Positions 1-7,636 of a DNA stretch of 64,000 nucleotides are shown here, piece by piece. The translations under genes and the position numbers were made by a program. The notes under the pieces are model-generated. The model was not told the DNA's origin, made no database searches, and worked only from the letters and a program-made list of their open reading frames with translations. The DNA comes from Acinetobacter gyllenbergii CIP 110306 = MTCC 11365 (GTDB lineage Bacteria > Pseudomonadota > Gammaproteobacteria > Pseudomonadales > Moraxellaceae). Within the stretch, counting starts at the first letter, position 1. Every line of letters begins with the position of its first letter. The DNA is taken from the NCBI RefSeq assembly GCF_000413855.1, contig NZ_ATGG01000002.1, positions 1-64,000 on the forward strand, given 5' to 3'.

Positions 1-41
1 GTTAATATCGCTCTATATTTGTCTAGGGACATGGGGTAGAT

Positions 42-734
42 ATGAAAAAAGGCTTGTTGGTATTGGTTGTTAGCTTATTAGTTTCAAGTATGGCTTTTGC
101 AATCAATGACTTGGATACAGGTCTAAAAGCTTATTATCAAAAGAATTATAAAGTTGCTTTTGACAGTTTTGAAAAATCAGAAAAAACGGGAAACGTTCAG
201 GCAATACACTATTTAGCAAGTTTGTATTTTCAAGGCTTAGGTGTCCCAAAGAATGTAGAAAAGGCTTTTAACTTATTTAATCAATCTGCTCAAAAAGGTT
301 ATGCTCCCTCCTTAGCAAATCTTTCGATTATGTATTATGAAGGTATTGGAGTACAAAAAAATCCTGAAAAGGGTTTTGAATATACTAAAAAGGCTGCGAA
401 TGCAGGAGATTTGCAATCTCAATTTAATTTAGGTAATGCTTTTCGCAAAGGGAACTTTGTTAAACAAGATTATACTAAAGCTGCTTTTTGGTATGAAAAA
501 TCAGCAAAAGCTGGCTATTCTTTTTCTCAAAATGAGTATGGTTTATTATTTGCTCAAGGTTTAGGCGTTGAACAAGATTATTATAAAGCTTACGCATGGA
601 TCAGTGTTTCAGCTGAAACAGAAAATGATCAGGCAATTAAAAATTTGAAGAATTTTACTCAAATTTTTAATATCCAAGAAATGAAGAAGGCTAAGGAGCT
701 AGCTGATCAGTATAAAACACTTTATCTTAAATAA
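42..734 (+). CDS. Sel1-like repeat protein, secreted
   Basis: 230 residues. Residues 1-20 form a signal peptide (KK, hydrophobic core, AFA before the cut), so the mature protein is probably periplasmic. About four Sel1-like (TPR-related) repeats follow between residues 50 and 200, with the recurring pattern of small residues and GLGV.K(N/D)..KA. Such solenoids act as protein-binding scaffolds; the partner cannot be read from the sequence. The gene is AT-rich compared with the metabolic genes in the window. The ankyrin-repeat gene starts 18 nt after its stop, so the two may be co-transcribed. The function assignment is only at the fold level. Confidence 0.85.
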   Translation: MKKGLLVLVVSLLVSSMAFAINDLDTGLKAYYQKNYKVAFDSFEKSEKTGNVQAIHYLASLYFQGLGVPKNVEKAFNLFNQSAQKGYAPSLANLSIMYYEGIGVQKNPEKGFEYTKKAANAGDLQSQFNLGNAFRKGNFVKQDYTKAAFWYEKSAKAGYSFSQNEYGLLFAQGLGVEQDYYKAYAWISVSAETENDQAIKNLKNFTQIFNIQEMKKAKELADQYKTLYLK

Positions 735-752
735 AAAAATTAGGTATTTCTG

Positions 753-1061
753 ATGAAACTCAATTCTTTCTCTCCACTCTCTGAAGATGATGAACTGCAT
801 CTGCCTGAGCTGGTGTATTGGGCATCCCTCGGTGATGTGGAACAAGTTGAGCAACTACTGGCAGAGGGGATAGACCCAAACCAGACCGATGACGAAGGCT
901 ATAGTGCATTACAGGCCGCTGCTGAGAACGATCATTTGGCGGTGGTAAAGCTACTTGTGAGCAAGGGGGCGGATGTGACCTATAAAAGTGAATATAGCGC
1001 ATTACAGCTTGCAGAAATGGCAGAGCATAGCGAAGTGGTAGCGTATCTTAAAAGTCTTTAA
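753..1061 (+). CDS. small ankyrin-repeat protein
   Basis: 102 residues with no signal peptide, so probably cytoplasmic. Two clear ankyrin repeats and a partial third fill residues 20-100 (GDVEQVEQLLAEGIDPNQ, then GYSALQAAAENDHLAVVKLL and SKGADVTY). It follows the Sel1 gene closely, with a weak AGGT ribosome-binding site. The two repeat proteins may form a small operon, although one is exported and the other is not. The ankyrin fold mediates protein-protein contacts; no partner is evident. Its stop codon faces the 3' end of the predicted minus-strand small RNA at 1084-1204. Confidence 0.85.
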   Translation: MKLNSFSPLSEDDELHLPELVYWASLGDVEQVEQLLAEGIDPNQTDDEGYSALQAAAENDHLAVVKLLVSKGADVTYKSEYSALQLAEMAEHSEVVAYLKSL

Positions 1062-1083
1062 ATCCTGCATAAAAAAGAATAGA

Positions 1084-1204
1084 TAAAAAGAAGCCCCATC
1101 ATCCTGACGGGGCTTCTTCATATTCAGTTTATGTCGTTGATATCCTATTAACGACCACGTCCTGTGTCTGTTCTTATTCTCAATGAGACTTCCTGTCTCT
1201 CTAT
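1084..1204 (-). ncRNA. predicted Rsm/Csr-type small RNA (CsrA sponge)
   Basis: Read on the minus strand, this stretch contains four AGGA motifs (complementary TCCT at 1191, 1160, 1143 and 1102), all in predicted hairpin loops. Hairpin 1 (1185-1199) is GAGAC-AGGAA-GTCTC. Hairpin 2 (1153-1168) is GACAC-AGGAC-GTGGTC with one bulge. Hairpin 3 (1133-1155) is closed by GTCGTT/AACGAC and has AGGAT in its loop. Hairpin 4 is the terminator at 1088-1118, with TCA-GGA-TGA in its loop. Hairpins 2 and 3 share three bases, so they may compete. The linkers are A-rich. The length, the loop AGGA motifs and the intrinsic terminator match RsmX/Y/Z. CsrA titration is inferred; csrA itself is not in this window. 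The 5' end is estimated from a TATCAT -10 at 1212-1217. Confidence 0.65.
1088..1118 (-). terminator. intrinsic terminator of the predicted small RNA
   Basis: A 10-bp perfect stem AAGAAGCCCC/GGGGCTTCTT with an 11-nt loop. On the minus strand the stem runs into TTTATC, giving a U-rich tail of CTTCTTTTTATC. On the plus strand the tail is only CATATTC, so the element is oriented mainly for a minus-strand transcript. It may also stop the ankyrin transcript. Confidence 0.75.
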
Positions 1205-1211
1205 GTTTTGT

Positions 1212-1279
1212 ATGATAGGTGAAAAGTTTGTATTGGGATATTCGCCAATTGCTGCGATTGCTGTAGGTTTTAGCGTACA
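1212..1279 (-). promoter_or_regulatory. GacA-box-like palindrome and weak promoter of the small RNA
   Basis: The palindrome TGTAGG-TTTTAG-CGTACA at 1262-1279 matches 10 of the 12 defined positions of the Pseudomonas GacA upstream activating sequence TGTAAG-N6-CTTACA. A minus-strand TATCAT at 1212-1217 could be the -10. No good -35 is found 16-18 nt upstream of it, as expected for an activator-dependent promoter. The palindrome centre lies roughly 67 bp upstream of the estimated start near 1203. GacA binding is inferred. Confidence 0.45.
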
Positions 1280-1422
1280 TTGCTTTCAAATCTATTCTGA
1301 AATTTTAGCGATAAATACACCGCATTATCATAATTTCAGCTAAAGATAGCAGTAAATCACATTTGTATATCAACTTTAATTATATAGACTCCAGTCAATC
1401 GTATATTTATGGAAAACTGTCT

Positions 1423-3198
1423 ATGGGTTGGGAAGGATGGTTGTCGTTGGGATTAACACTTGGGGGGCTACTTACACTCATCTTTTCAAAAATTGCCCCA
1501 CATATTGTCATGCTGGCAATTTTGACAATATTAAGTGTTTTTGGTGTATTAACCGCTCAGGAAGCTTTGGCAGGTTTTAGTAATTCTGGATTGATTACAG
1601 TGGCAGCGATGTTTGTCGTTGCGGCGGGTATTTCTAATTCAGGAGGAATTGATCTATTTGTAAATAAGTTATTGGGTACCCCAAAATCTGAACGCATGGC
1701 ATTATTGCGAATTTTCTTACCCATCGCTCCGCTCAGCGCATTTTTAAATAATACACCTGTTGTTGCAACCATGATTCCAGCCTTAAATAGCTGGTCGAAA
1801 AAAATTGGGGTCGCACCGTCAAAATTAATGATTCCTTTAAGCTATACCGCGATTTTGGGTGGGACGATTACCTTGATCGGGACAAGTACGAACTTGGTGG
1901 TTAATGGGCAATATCAAGTGCTAACAGGCCAAGCAGGCTTTGGTATTTTCGATATTACGGTGATTGGTTTACCTGTCGCGATTATTGGCATGTTGATCAT
2001 GTATTGGTTCGCACCCAAATTATTGCCCAATTACCAAGAGCAAAATGTTTTTTCAAATCTGCGAGAATTTACTTTAGAAGTCGTGGTCAGTCCAAATGGA
2101 CCATTGGTTGGGCAATCAGTCGCGGCTGCAGGCTTGAGACATCTAAAACGCGTTTATCTGGTTGAAATTGAACGGCAGCAAACGATTTTAACTGCAGTGT
2201 CTTCGGATGAAATTTTATTCGGCAATGATCGCTTAGTATTTGCAGGAGATACTGAAGCGATTACTGAACTTTTGAAGATCCATGGTTTGGTTGCACCAGC
2301 AAGTATTGATGAAAAAACCACTTTGGAAGAAGCACATGCGGGTCGTCGTTTAGTCGAAGCGGTTGTTTCTCCACATTGTGAGGCAATTGGTAGCGCAATT
2401 CGTGACTCTAAGTTTCGTAATCGCTACGGTGCTGTTGTATTGGCGGTTGCACGTAATGGTGAGCGCTTAAAGGGTGGTTTGGGGCAGATTAAATTACAGG
2501 CTGGCGATACCTTATTGTTAGAAGCACGTCCAGCCTTTGTAACGCGTCAAAAATATAATAAAGATTTTCTTTTGGTCAATGAACTCGACCATGAGTCGCC
2601 TCAACATGAGAAGGCATTATTGTCATGGGGAATTTTACTCGCAGCAGTTTTTGCAGCAGGCTTTGGCATACTGAGTATGTTGAATGCTGCATTATTAGCA
2701 GCTGGGATGATGTTGTTGACAGGCTGTTTAACAGTAAAGCAGGCTGAGAAGAGTCTTGATCTGACGGTTATTTTAACCATTGCCGCTTCTTTTGCTTTAG
2801 GGGCCGCCTTAGAGAAAACGGGGGTTGCTGAGATACTGGCACAGTTGATCGTACATTTCAGTGCAGGTGAGGCGATTTTATTATTAATTTTGACCTATTT
2901 TTTTGTCTCTATACTGACCGAAGTAATTACTAATAATGCAGCGGCATTGCTAACCTTACCAGTTGTGTTAGAAATCACGACGCAAGCTGGTTTGAATCCA
3001 ATCCCTTTTGTTTTTGCCATTATGATGGGGGCATCTGCAAGTTTTGCGACCCCACTAGGTTATCAAACCAATCTGATGGTACTTGGACCTGGTAATTACC
3101 GTTTTAGTGATTTTATTAAAGTGGGTTTACCGATGAATATCTTGATTGGTTCAATAACGATTTTATTGCTGCTTTTACTTTTTCCGATCACGTTATAA
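1423..3198 (+). CDS. SLC13/DASS-family permease with two TrkA-C domains
   Basis: 591 residues from this ATG, which has GGAAAA about 6 nt upstream. The frame is open back to a TTG at 1363, but the extra 20 residues are not hydrophobic or family-like. The order is an N-terminal membrane half with FLNNTPVV and IGTSTNLV motifs, two tandem TrkA-C (RCK-C) domains in the middle third, and a second membrane half with TEVITNNAA. The paired NNTP and TNNA hairpin motifs are those of divalent-anion:sodium symporters. Members with TrkA-C inserts move sulfate, dicarboxylates or similar anions; the substrate here is unknown. An inverted repeat 7 nt after the stop probably terminates it. Confidence 0.88.
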   Translation: MGWEGWLSLGLTLGGLLTLIFSKIAPHIVMLAILTILSVFGVLTAQEALAGFSNSGLITVAAMFVVAAGISNSGGIDLFVNKLLGTPKSERMALLRIFLPIAPLSAFLNNTPVVATMIPALNSWSKKIGVAPSKLMIPLSYTAILGGTITLIGTSTNLVVNGQYQVLTGQAGFGIFDITVIGLPVAIIGMLIMYWFAPKLLPNYQEQNVFSNLREFTLEVVVSPNGPLVGQSVAAAGLRHLKRVYLVEIERQQTILTAVSSDEILFGNDRLVFAGDTEAITELLKIHGLVAPASIDEKTTLEEAHAGRRLVEAVVSPHCEAIGSAIRDSKFRNRYGAVVLAVARNGERLKGGLGQIKLQAGDTLLLEARPAFVTRQKYNKDFLLVNELDHESPQHEKALLSWGILLAAVFAAGFGILSMLNAALLAAGMMLLTGCLTVKQAEKSLDLTVILTIAASFALGAALEKTGVAEILAQLIVHFSAGEAILLLILTYFFVSILTEVITNNAAALLTLPVVLEITTQAGLNPIPFVFAIMMGASASFATPLGYQTNLMVLGPGNYRFSDFIKVGLPMNILIGSITILLLLLLFPITL

Positions 3199-3204
3199 AT
3201 GAAA

Positions 3205-3227
3205 AAGCCCTGAATCATTCAGGGCTT
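3205..3227. terminator. bidirectional intrinsic terminator
   Basis: Stem AAGCCCTGAA/TTCAGGGCTT with a 3-nt loop between two convergent genes. The A-run on its left gives a U-tail for the minus-strand transcript of the barrel protein. The plus side has only TGCTTCTTTG. Confidence 0.7.
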
Positions 3228-3249
3228 GCTTCTTTGTGAGCGCATTACA

Positions 3250-4002
3250 TTAGAAATGCATATCTAAGCCAATATAAGGGCCTTTAAAATTAAACTTAAC
3301 ATCATTTTTATCATAATCATCTAATTTGACATCCAAGATACGATAGCCTGCTTTTAAGCCAACATCGACTAAGAGATTATCAATAAAGTTATATTGTAAT
3401 TCGGCTTGTGCATCAGTGATTTTGGTGTCATTGATGTTGCTATAGAGCAACTCAGCTTTTGCACTTAAGCCTGTGAATGGCAACTTGACCCCTGCTGATC
3501 CATAGATCACAGGAACAGTCTTATCAATATCTGTTTTTCTGACATTCAGTGTTTTGATATCGCCATTGAGATTGGTTGCACCTAAGCCCACATCGGCATT
3601 TACGATGGTGTCCAAAATCTCATAATATAAAATGAAGTCAGTATGGTCGATGTTTAGGTCATAGACAGGTTGGCCAGCGAGTTCTTTCTCTGTTTGTGAT
3701 TTTAAATTCACATAGCGAATTTTTGCATTTGGAATCAATGGAATCGGATGTTCAATTGCAAGTGATATTTGAGCAGAGCCTTTACGGTCTAAATCATACT
3801 CTCGAGAGTCTGCATAAGGATCCAATAGAAGATTATCTACGCCAGTTTGATTGGATAAAGACGTTGTATTATTGGGCTGAACTTGAGCCTTACCATCATA
3901 AAACCAATAACTTGCATCTGCTTTTACGCCAATCACATCTGCTTGTGCCAGACCACAAATACTCGTCCCTATAGCAAACATTGATATTTTTAATATTTTC
4001 AT
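3250..4002 (-). CDS. TIGR04219-type outer membrane beta-barrel protein
   Basis: 250 residues. Residues 1-21 are a signal peptide ending GLAQA before DVIGVKADASYWFYDG. The rest shows alternating hydrophobic and polar strands, for example AKIRYVNLKSQ, AELLYSNIND and VDVGLKAGYRILDVKLDD. It ends in an aromatic residue (LDMHF), as outer-membrane barrels recognised by BamA do. The length and N-terminal DVIG.KADASYW agree with the TIGR04219 family, whose function is unknown. It is monocistronic, convergent with the transporter and divergent from the aldehyde dehydrogenase. Confidence 0.8.
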   Translation of the reverse strand: MKILKISMFAIGTSICGLAQADVIGVKADASYWFYDGKAQVQPNNTTSLSNQTGVDNLLLDPYADSREYDLDRKGSAQISLAIEHPIPLIPNAKIRYVNLKSQTEKELAGQPVYDLNIDHTDFILYYEILDTIVNADVGLGATNLNGDIKTLNVRKTDIDKTVPVIYGSAGVKLPFTGLSAKAELLYSNINDTKITDAQAELQYNFIDNLLVDVGLKAGYRILDVKLDDYDKNDVKFNFKGPYIGLDMHF

Positions 4003-4134
4003 TGCATTGTCCTAATCAGTATCAAAAACCGTAATGAATTGTTGTGAATTCATCAGCGAATGGGCGAATCATATAGTGATCTTGGAAAATATGCAGTAGT
4101 CTAATTTTAAATTTTTATAACGGGATCAACAAGA

Positions 4135-5577
4135 ATGACAGATACAGCAAACGTGCGGGATTATCCATTGTATGTCGCGGGAAAAGCGGTGAGCACGGGG
4201 CAATGGCTTGAAGTACATGATAAGTATCGAAATACCGTCTATGCACGTGTTGCTCTGGCTGATGCTAAAGTGCTTGAAAAAGCCATTTCTGCTTCGGTAA
4301 AAGCAGAACAGGAAATGGCAGCATTAAAACCTTTTCAAAAACAACAGATCTTATTGCATTGTGTGAAGCGTTTTAATGAACTGCGCGAAGAACTGATCGA
4401 AATTCTGATTGCTGAAGGCGGCAAGCCTCGTGGGGCAGCGAGTGCCGAAGTTGAACGCCTGATTAATACCTTCCAGTTGGCCGCGGATGCAGTGACTCAA
4501 CTGGATGATGGACGCATGTTGCCTTTGGCAGTGACACCTGCTGCTGCCCATTTTCGGGGCATGGTCAAGCATGTACCGATTGGTGCGATTTCTTTAATCA
4601 GCCCGTTTAATTTTCCTCTCAACCTCGTTGCACATAAGATTGCACCCGCGATTGCAGCAGGTTGTCCCTTTGTACTGAAACCAGCCAGTTTAACGCCGAT
4701 TAGTGCCTTAATGATTGCCAAGGTGTTAGCTGAAACTGATCTGCCTAAAGGTTCATGGTCGGTATTACCTTGTGAGCGTCAAGCCGCAGATATTTTGGTG
4801 ACCGATGATCGTTTTAAGCTTTTGAGCTTTACAGGGTCGGATCAGGTCGGTTGGGATATGAAAGCGCGTGCAGGCCGTAAGAAAGTCACCTTAGAACTCG
4901 GTGGTAATGCTGCGGTTCTGATCGATGCAGATACTGTGATTGATGAAGCGCTCATAGATCGTTTGCTTAGCGCCGCTTATGGGCATGCGGGGCAGGTCTG
5001 TATCAGCGTGCAGCGGATTTTAGTGCATGCTGATCTTTATGCAGAAGTGAAAAAGAAACTGGTCGCCAAACTGAAAAAAATCAAAGTGGATGACCCCGCT
5101 TTAGCAACCACATTGGTTGGGCCCATGATTAAGGAGGCTGAGGCCATTCGTTTGAAAAAATGGCTGGATAAAGCTGAAAAGAAAGGAACGAAAATATTGA
5201 TAGGAGGGAACTTACAGGGCATGTTGTTTGAACCCACTTTACTGGAAAATGTCGATGCCAAACTGGAAATCTATAAAGATGAAGCCTTTGGTCCTGTGGC
5301 AATTTTAGAAAAGTTTAAGACGTTTGAGCAGGGCATTGCTACCATTAACCAAAGTCGCTTTGGTTTACAGGCGGGCGTATATACGCAGAATTTGAATAAG
5401 ATGCTGTACGCATGGGATCATTTAGATGTTGGAGGTGTGATTATTAACGATGTTCCAACGTTCCGTGTCGATAATATGCCTTATGGCGGGGTGAAGGATT
5501 CTGGCCTTGGTCGAGAGGGAATTCATTCTGCAATTCGGGATATGCAAGAGGAACGATTATTAGCCATTAAACAATAA
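4135..5577 (+). CDS. NAD(P)-dependent aldehyde dehydrogenase
   Basis: 480 residues, full length for the ALDH superfamily. The Rossmann region carries SPFNFPLNL near residue 157 and SFTGSDQVGW. The general-base glutamate is E254 in LELGGN and the nucleophile is C289 in GHAGQVCISVQR. GEAFGPV-type and PYGGVKDSGLGREG motifs near the C terminus complete the fold. The enzyme oxidises an aldehyde to the acid, but the substrate cannot be told from the sequence. It stands alone, with AACGGGATC before the ATG as a weak ribosome-binding site. Confidence 0.9.
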   Translation: MTDTANVRDYPLYVAGKAVSTGQWLEVHDKYRNTVYARVALADAKVLEKAISASVKAEQEMAALKPFQKQQILLHCVKRFNELREELIEILIAEGGKPRGAASAEVERLINTFQLAADAVTQLDDGRMLPLAVTPAAAHFRGMVKHVPIGAISLISPFNFPLNLVAHKIAPAIAAGCPFVLKPASLTPISALMIAKVLAETDLPKGSWSVLPCERQAADILVTDDRFKLLSFTGSDQVGWDMKARAGRKKVTLELGGNAAVLIDADTVIDEALIDRLLSAAYGHAGQVCISVQRILVHADLYAEVKKKLVAKLKKIKVDDPALATTLVGPMIKEAEAIRLKKWLDKAEKKGTKILIGGNLQGMLFEPTLLENVDAKLEIYKDEAFGPVAILEKFKTFEQGIATINQSRFGLQAGVYTQNLNKMLYAWDHLDVGGVIINDVPTFRVDNMPYGGVKDSGLGREGIHSAIRDMQEERLLAIKQ

Positions 5578-5955
5578 AAAAGATTGTGGCCCAAGCGGAG
5601 TTTTAGCTTCGCTTGATTGTTTTATGTACTTGATTTTTATAAGTTGACTGCAAGGTCAAAATTACAGTCTGTTGAAAAATAATCAGTTGTTTAGAAAACA
5701 TGATTTTTTCTTGCAGAATTTACAGTAAAAAGAAATAAAAACAGGTATTGTTCGGCTATTAAAAGCAGAAAAACAAAGCCCAATCTTTAAGGAAGATGGT
5801 TTGGTTTTTGCTTTGTTTGTCCATGTAAACGGGGACCCACAAGGTTGAAATTTCATGCAAGCAAAACAAGATTTTTTATGGCACTTTTCATGTCTGTTGG
5901 ATAATAAAAAACCTAACACAGCATGGAAGAGCCAGCAGGACAACTTAGGTGTTTT
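5578..5955. other. 378-bp leader region before the MetPS-type importer
   Basis: It holds the weak terminator at 5592-5615 and, at 5771-5818, a plus-strand structured element: AAACAAAGC (5771-5779) pairs with GCTTTGTTT (5810-5818). Inside it CCAA and TCTT pair with TTGG and AAGA around a TAAGG loop. No protein gene is supported here; a start at 5923 for the transporter would lack a ribosome-binding site. Confidence 0.5.
5592..5615 (+). terminator. probable weak terminator after the aldehyde dehydrogenase
   Basis: Stem CAAGCGGAG/CTTCGCTTG (9 bp with one G-T pair) and a 6-nt loop, followed by ATTGTTTTATG. It lies 15 nt after the stop. The tail is not a pure T-run, so confidence is moderate. Confidence 0.5.
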
Positions 5956-7434
5956 ATGGCAGATTCTCGTGAAAACTGGACATCACGATCTGGTTTTATT
6001 ATTGCAGCTGTTGGTTCAGCTGTAGGTTTAGGTAACATTTGGCGTTTTCCTTATGTTGCGTATGAAAATGGCGGCGGGGCGTTTCTTATCCCTTATTTAC
6101 TGGCGTTGATTACCGCTGGTTTACCCCTTTTATTTTTAGATTATGCAACCGGACACCGCGCGCGTAATTCACCTCCAAAGGCGTATCGTGCGCTATTTAA
6201 AGGGGGTGAGACGCTGGGTTGGTGGCAAGTCTGTGTCTGTATTATCATCGGTTTGTACTATGCCAGCGTACTGACGTGGGCGGGGAGTTATGTCTACTTC
6301 TCGATTGGTCAGGCATGGGGCAGTGATCCAGAAAGCTTCTTCTTCAATACCTATTTGCAGACCTCGAAAGCGACTGGCTTTGATCTACAATTCGTGAGTC
6401 ATTTGTTCTGGCCGATTGTTGGGATTTGGGCACTGACCTTGATCATTTTGTATGGCGGAGTGAAGAAGGGTGTTGAATTATCCAATAAGATCTTCATGCC
6501 GTTGTTATTCGTATTGTTTACGGTTCTGGTGATTCAATCCTTACGTTTACCAGGTGCGGTAGAAGGCTTAAATGCATTCTTTACCCCGAACTGGTCAGCG
6601 ATGATGAACTATAAAGTTTGGTTAGCGGCATACGGCCACACCTTCTTCTCATTGTCGGTTGGCTTTGGAATCATGGTGACTTATGCCTCTTACTTAAAAC
6701 CAAAAACCAACTTAACTGGTTCGGGCTTGATCGTTGGTTTTGCCAATGCATCAACCGAGATTTTGGCAGGTATTGGTATTTTCGCTGCGTTGGGCTTTAT
6801 GGCACATGTGGCAGGTAAAGAAGTCCAAGATGTGGTGAGTGGCGGTATTGGTCTAGCATTTATTGCTTTCCCGAAAATCATTTCAAGCTTAGGCGCAGGT
6901 GCTGACTTATTCGGTTTATTGTTCTTTTCCTCACTCTTCGTTGCGGGTATTTCTTCAATGGTGAGTATTCTGGAAGTGCCGATTGCAGCGATGCAAGACA
7001 AATTGAAATGGAGCCGTAGCAAAGCAGTAACGATTATTGGTGGTGGTAGTGCGCTGGTTTCCGTGATCTTATTCTCAAGCGTGAATGCGATTAAACTGGT
7101 CGATATCGTTGATCACTTCATCAATAACATTGGTATCGTCGGTGGTGCACTTGTTTCGATACTTTGTATTGCATGGTTTAAGCGCTCTGCCTTGCTTGAG
7201 TTACGTGATCATATCAACCGCATTTCAACCATTCAATTGGGTAAAGGCTGGGCATTTACTTTAACTGTGATCACATCATTAATCTTGTTAACCACTTTAA
7301 GTATGACGGTGTTTAATCTGGTGAAAAATGGTTACGATAGTTATAGCATGAGCTTACAAGGCATCTTTGGATGGGGCAGTGTGATTTTCTGTGCTGTCGT
7401 TGCTCTTATACTCAGCAAAGTGAAAGATCGTTAG
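5956..7434 (+). CDS. sodium-dependent amino-acid importer, MetP-like (NSS family)
   Basis: 492 residues from this ATG, preceded by TTAGGTG. The frame opens 33 nt earlier at 5923 without a ribosome-binding site, and the family N-terminus begins at SRENWTSRSGFIIAA. The first membrane helix carries the neurotransmitter:sodium symporter signature GSAVGLGNIWRFPY, followed by NGGGAF. There are 11-12 hydrophobic segments. A MetS-like small-subunit gene starts 10 nt after the stop. That pairing is characteristic of the MetPS methionine/alanine importer of Corynebacterium, so import of methionine or a small neutral amino acid driven by sodium is inferred. Confidence 0.85.
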   Translation: MADSRENWTSRSGFIIAAVGSAVGLGNIWRFPYVAYENGGGAFLIPYLLALITAGLPLLFLDYATGHRARNSPPKAYRALFKGGETLGWWQVCVCIIIGLYYASVLTWAGSYVYFSIGQAWGSDPESFFFNTYLQTSKATGFDLQFVSHLFWPIVGIWALTLIILYGGVKKGVELSNKIFMPLLFVLFTVLVIQSLRLPGAVEGLNAFFTPNWSAMMNYKVWLAAYGHTFFSLSVGFGIMVTYASYLKPKTNLTGSGLIVGFANASTEILAGIGIFAALGFMAHVAGKEVQDVVSGGIGLAFIAFPKIISSLGAGADLFGLLFFSSLFVAGISSMVSILEVPIAAMQDKLKWSRSKAVTIIGGGSALVSVILFSSVNAIKLVDIVDHFINNIGIVGGALVSILCIAWFKRSALLELRDHINRISTIQLGKGWAFTLTVITSLILLTTLSMTVFNLVKNGYDSYSMSLQGIFGWGSVIFCAVVALILSKVKDR

Positions 7435-7444
7435 GAGAATGCAA

Positions 7445-7588
7445 ATGAATACTTCAGCAATTATTATGATGGTTATTGCGATGCTGTTTGTTTGGGGGGG
7501 ATTAGCATTATCAATCCTCCACCTGATGAAACATCCAGAAGAACTTGATGAGGTTCTGGAAGATGTTAAAGATCAGCATACACTCTAA
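7445..7588 (+). CDS. MetS-like small subunit of the NSS importer (47 aa)
   Basis: A 47-residue single-span membrane protein, 10 nt downstream of the MetP-like gene, with AGGAGA 5 nt before the ATG. The N-terminal half is hydrophobic (MNTSAIIMMVIAMLFVWGG, then LALSILHLM). The C-terminal half is acidic (HPEELDEVLEDVKDQ). This layout matches the methionine/alanine import small-subunit family. In the known system the small subunit is required for transport by MetP. The assignment rests on length, topology and neighbour. Confidence 0.85.
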   Translation: MNTSAIIMMVIAMLFVWGGLALSILHLMKHPEELDEVLEDVKDQHTL

Positions 7589-7600
7589 ATAGAATGAAGA

Positions 7601-7628
7601 AAAAAGCAGGCTTTGAAGCCTGCTTTTT
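7601..7628. terminator. bidirectional intrinsic terminator
   Basis: AAAAAGCAGGC...GCCTGCTTTTT hairpin between the convergent metS-like and rsmB genes. T-runs follow on both strands. Confidence 0.85.
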
Positions 7629-7636
7629 TATTTTGA

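Larger units (their letters stand above)
1062..1422. other. intergenic region with small RNA locus and transporter leader
   Basis: 361 bp without a protein gene that I support. The first half holds the predicted small RNA, its terminator and its promoter. The remainder (about 1280-1422) is AT-rich and would contain the promoter of the SLC13-type transporter; I could not assign a convincing -35/-10 pair there. Confidence 0.6.

Noticed and set aside
1002..1289. A 95-codon minus-strand frame between the ankyrin gene and the transporter
   Set aside because: It runs through the strong terminator and the AGGA hairpins, ends inside the ankyrin gene and has no ribosome-binding site or protein-like composition. 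The region is better explained as a small RNA.
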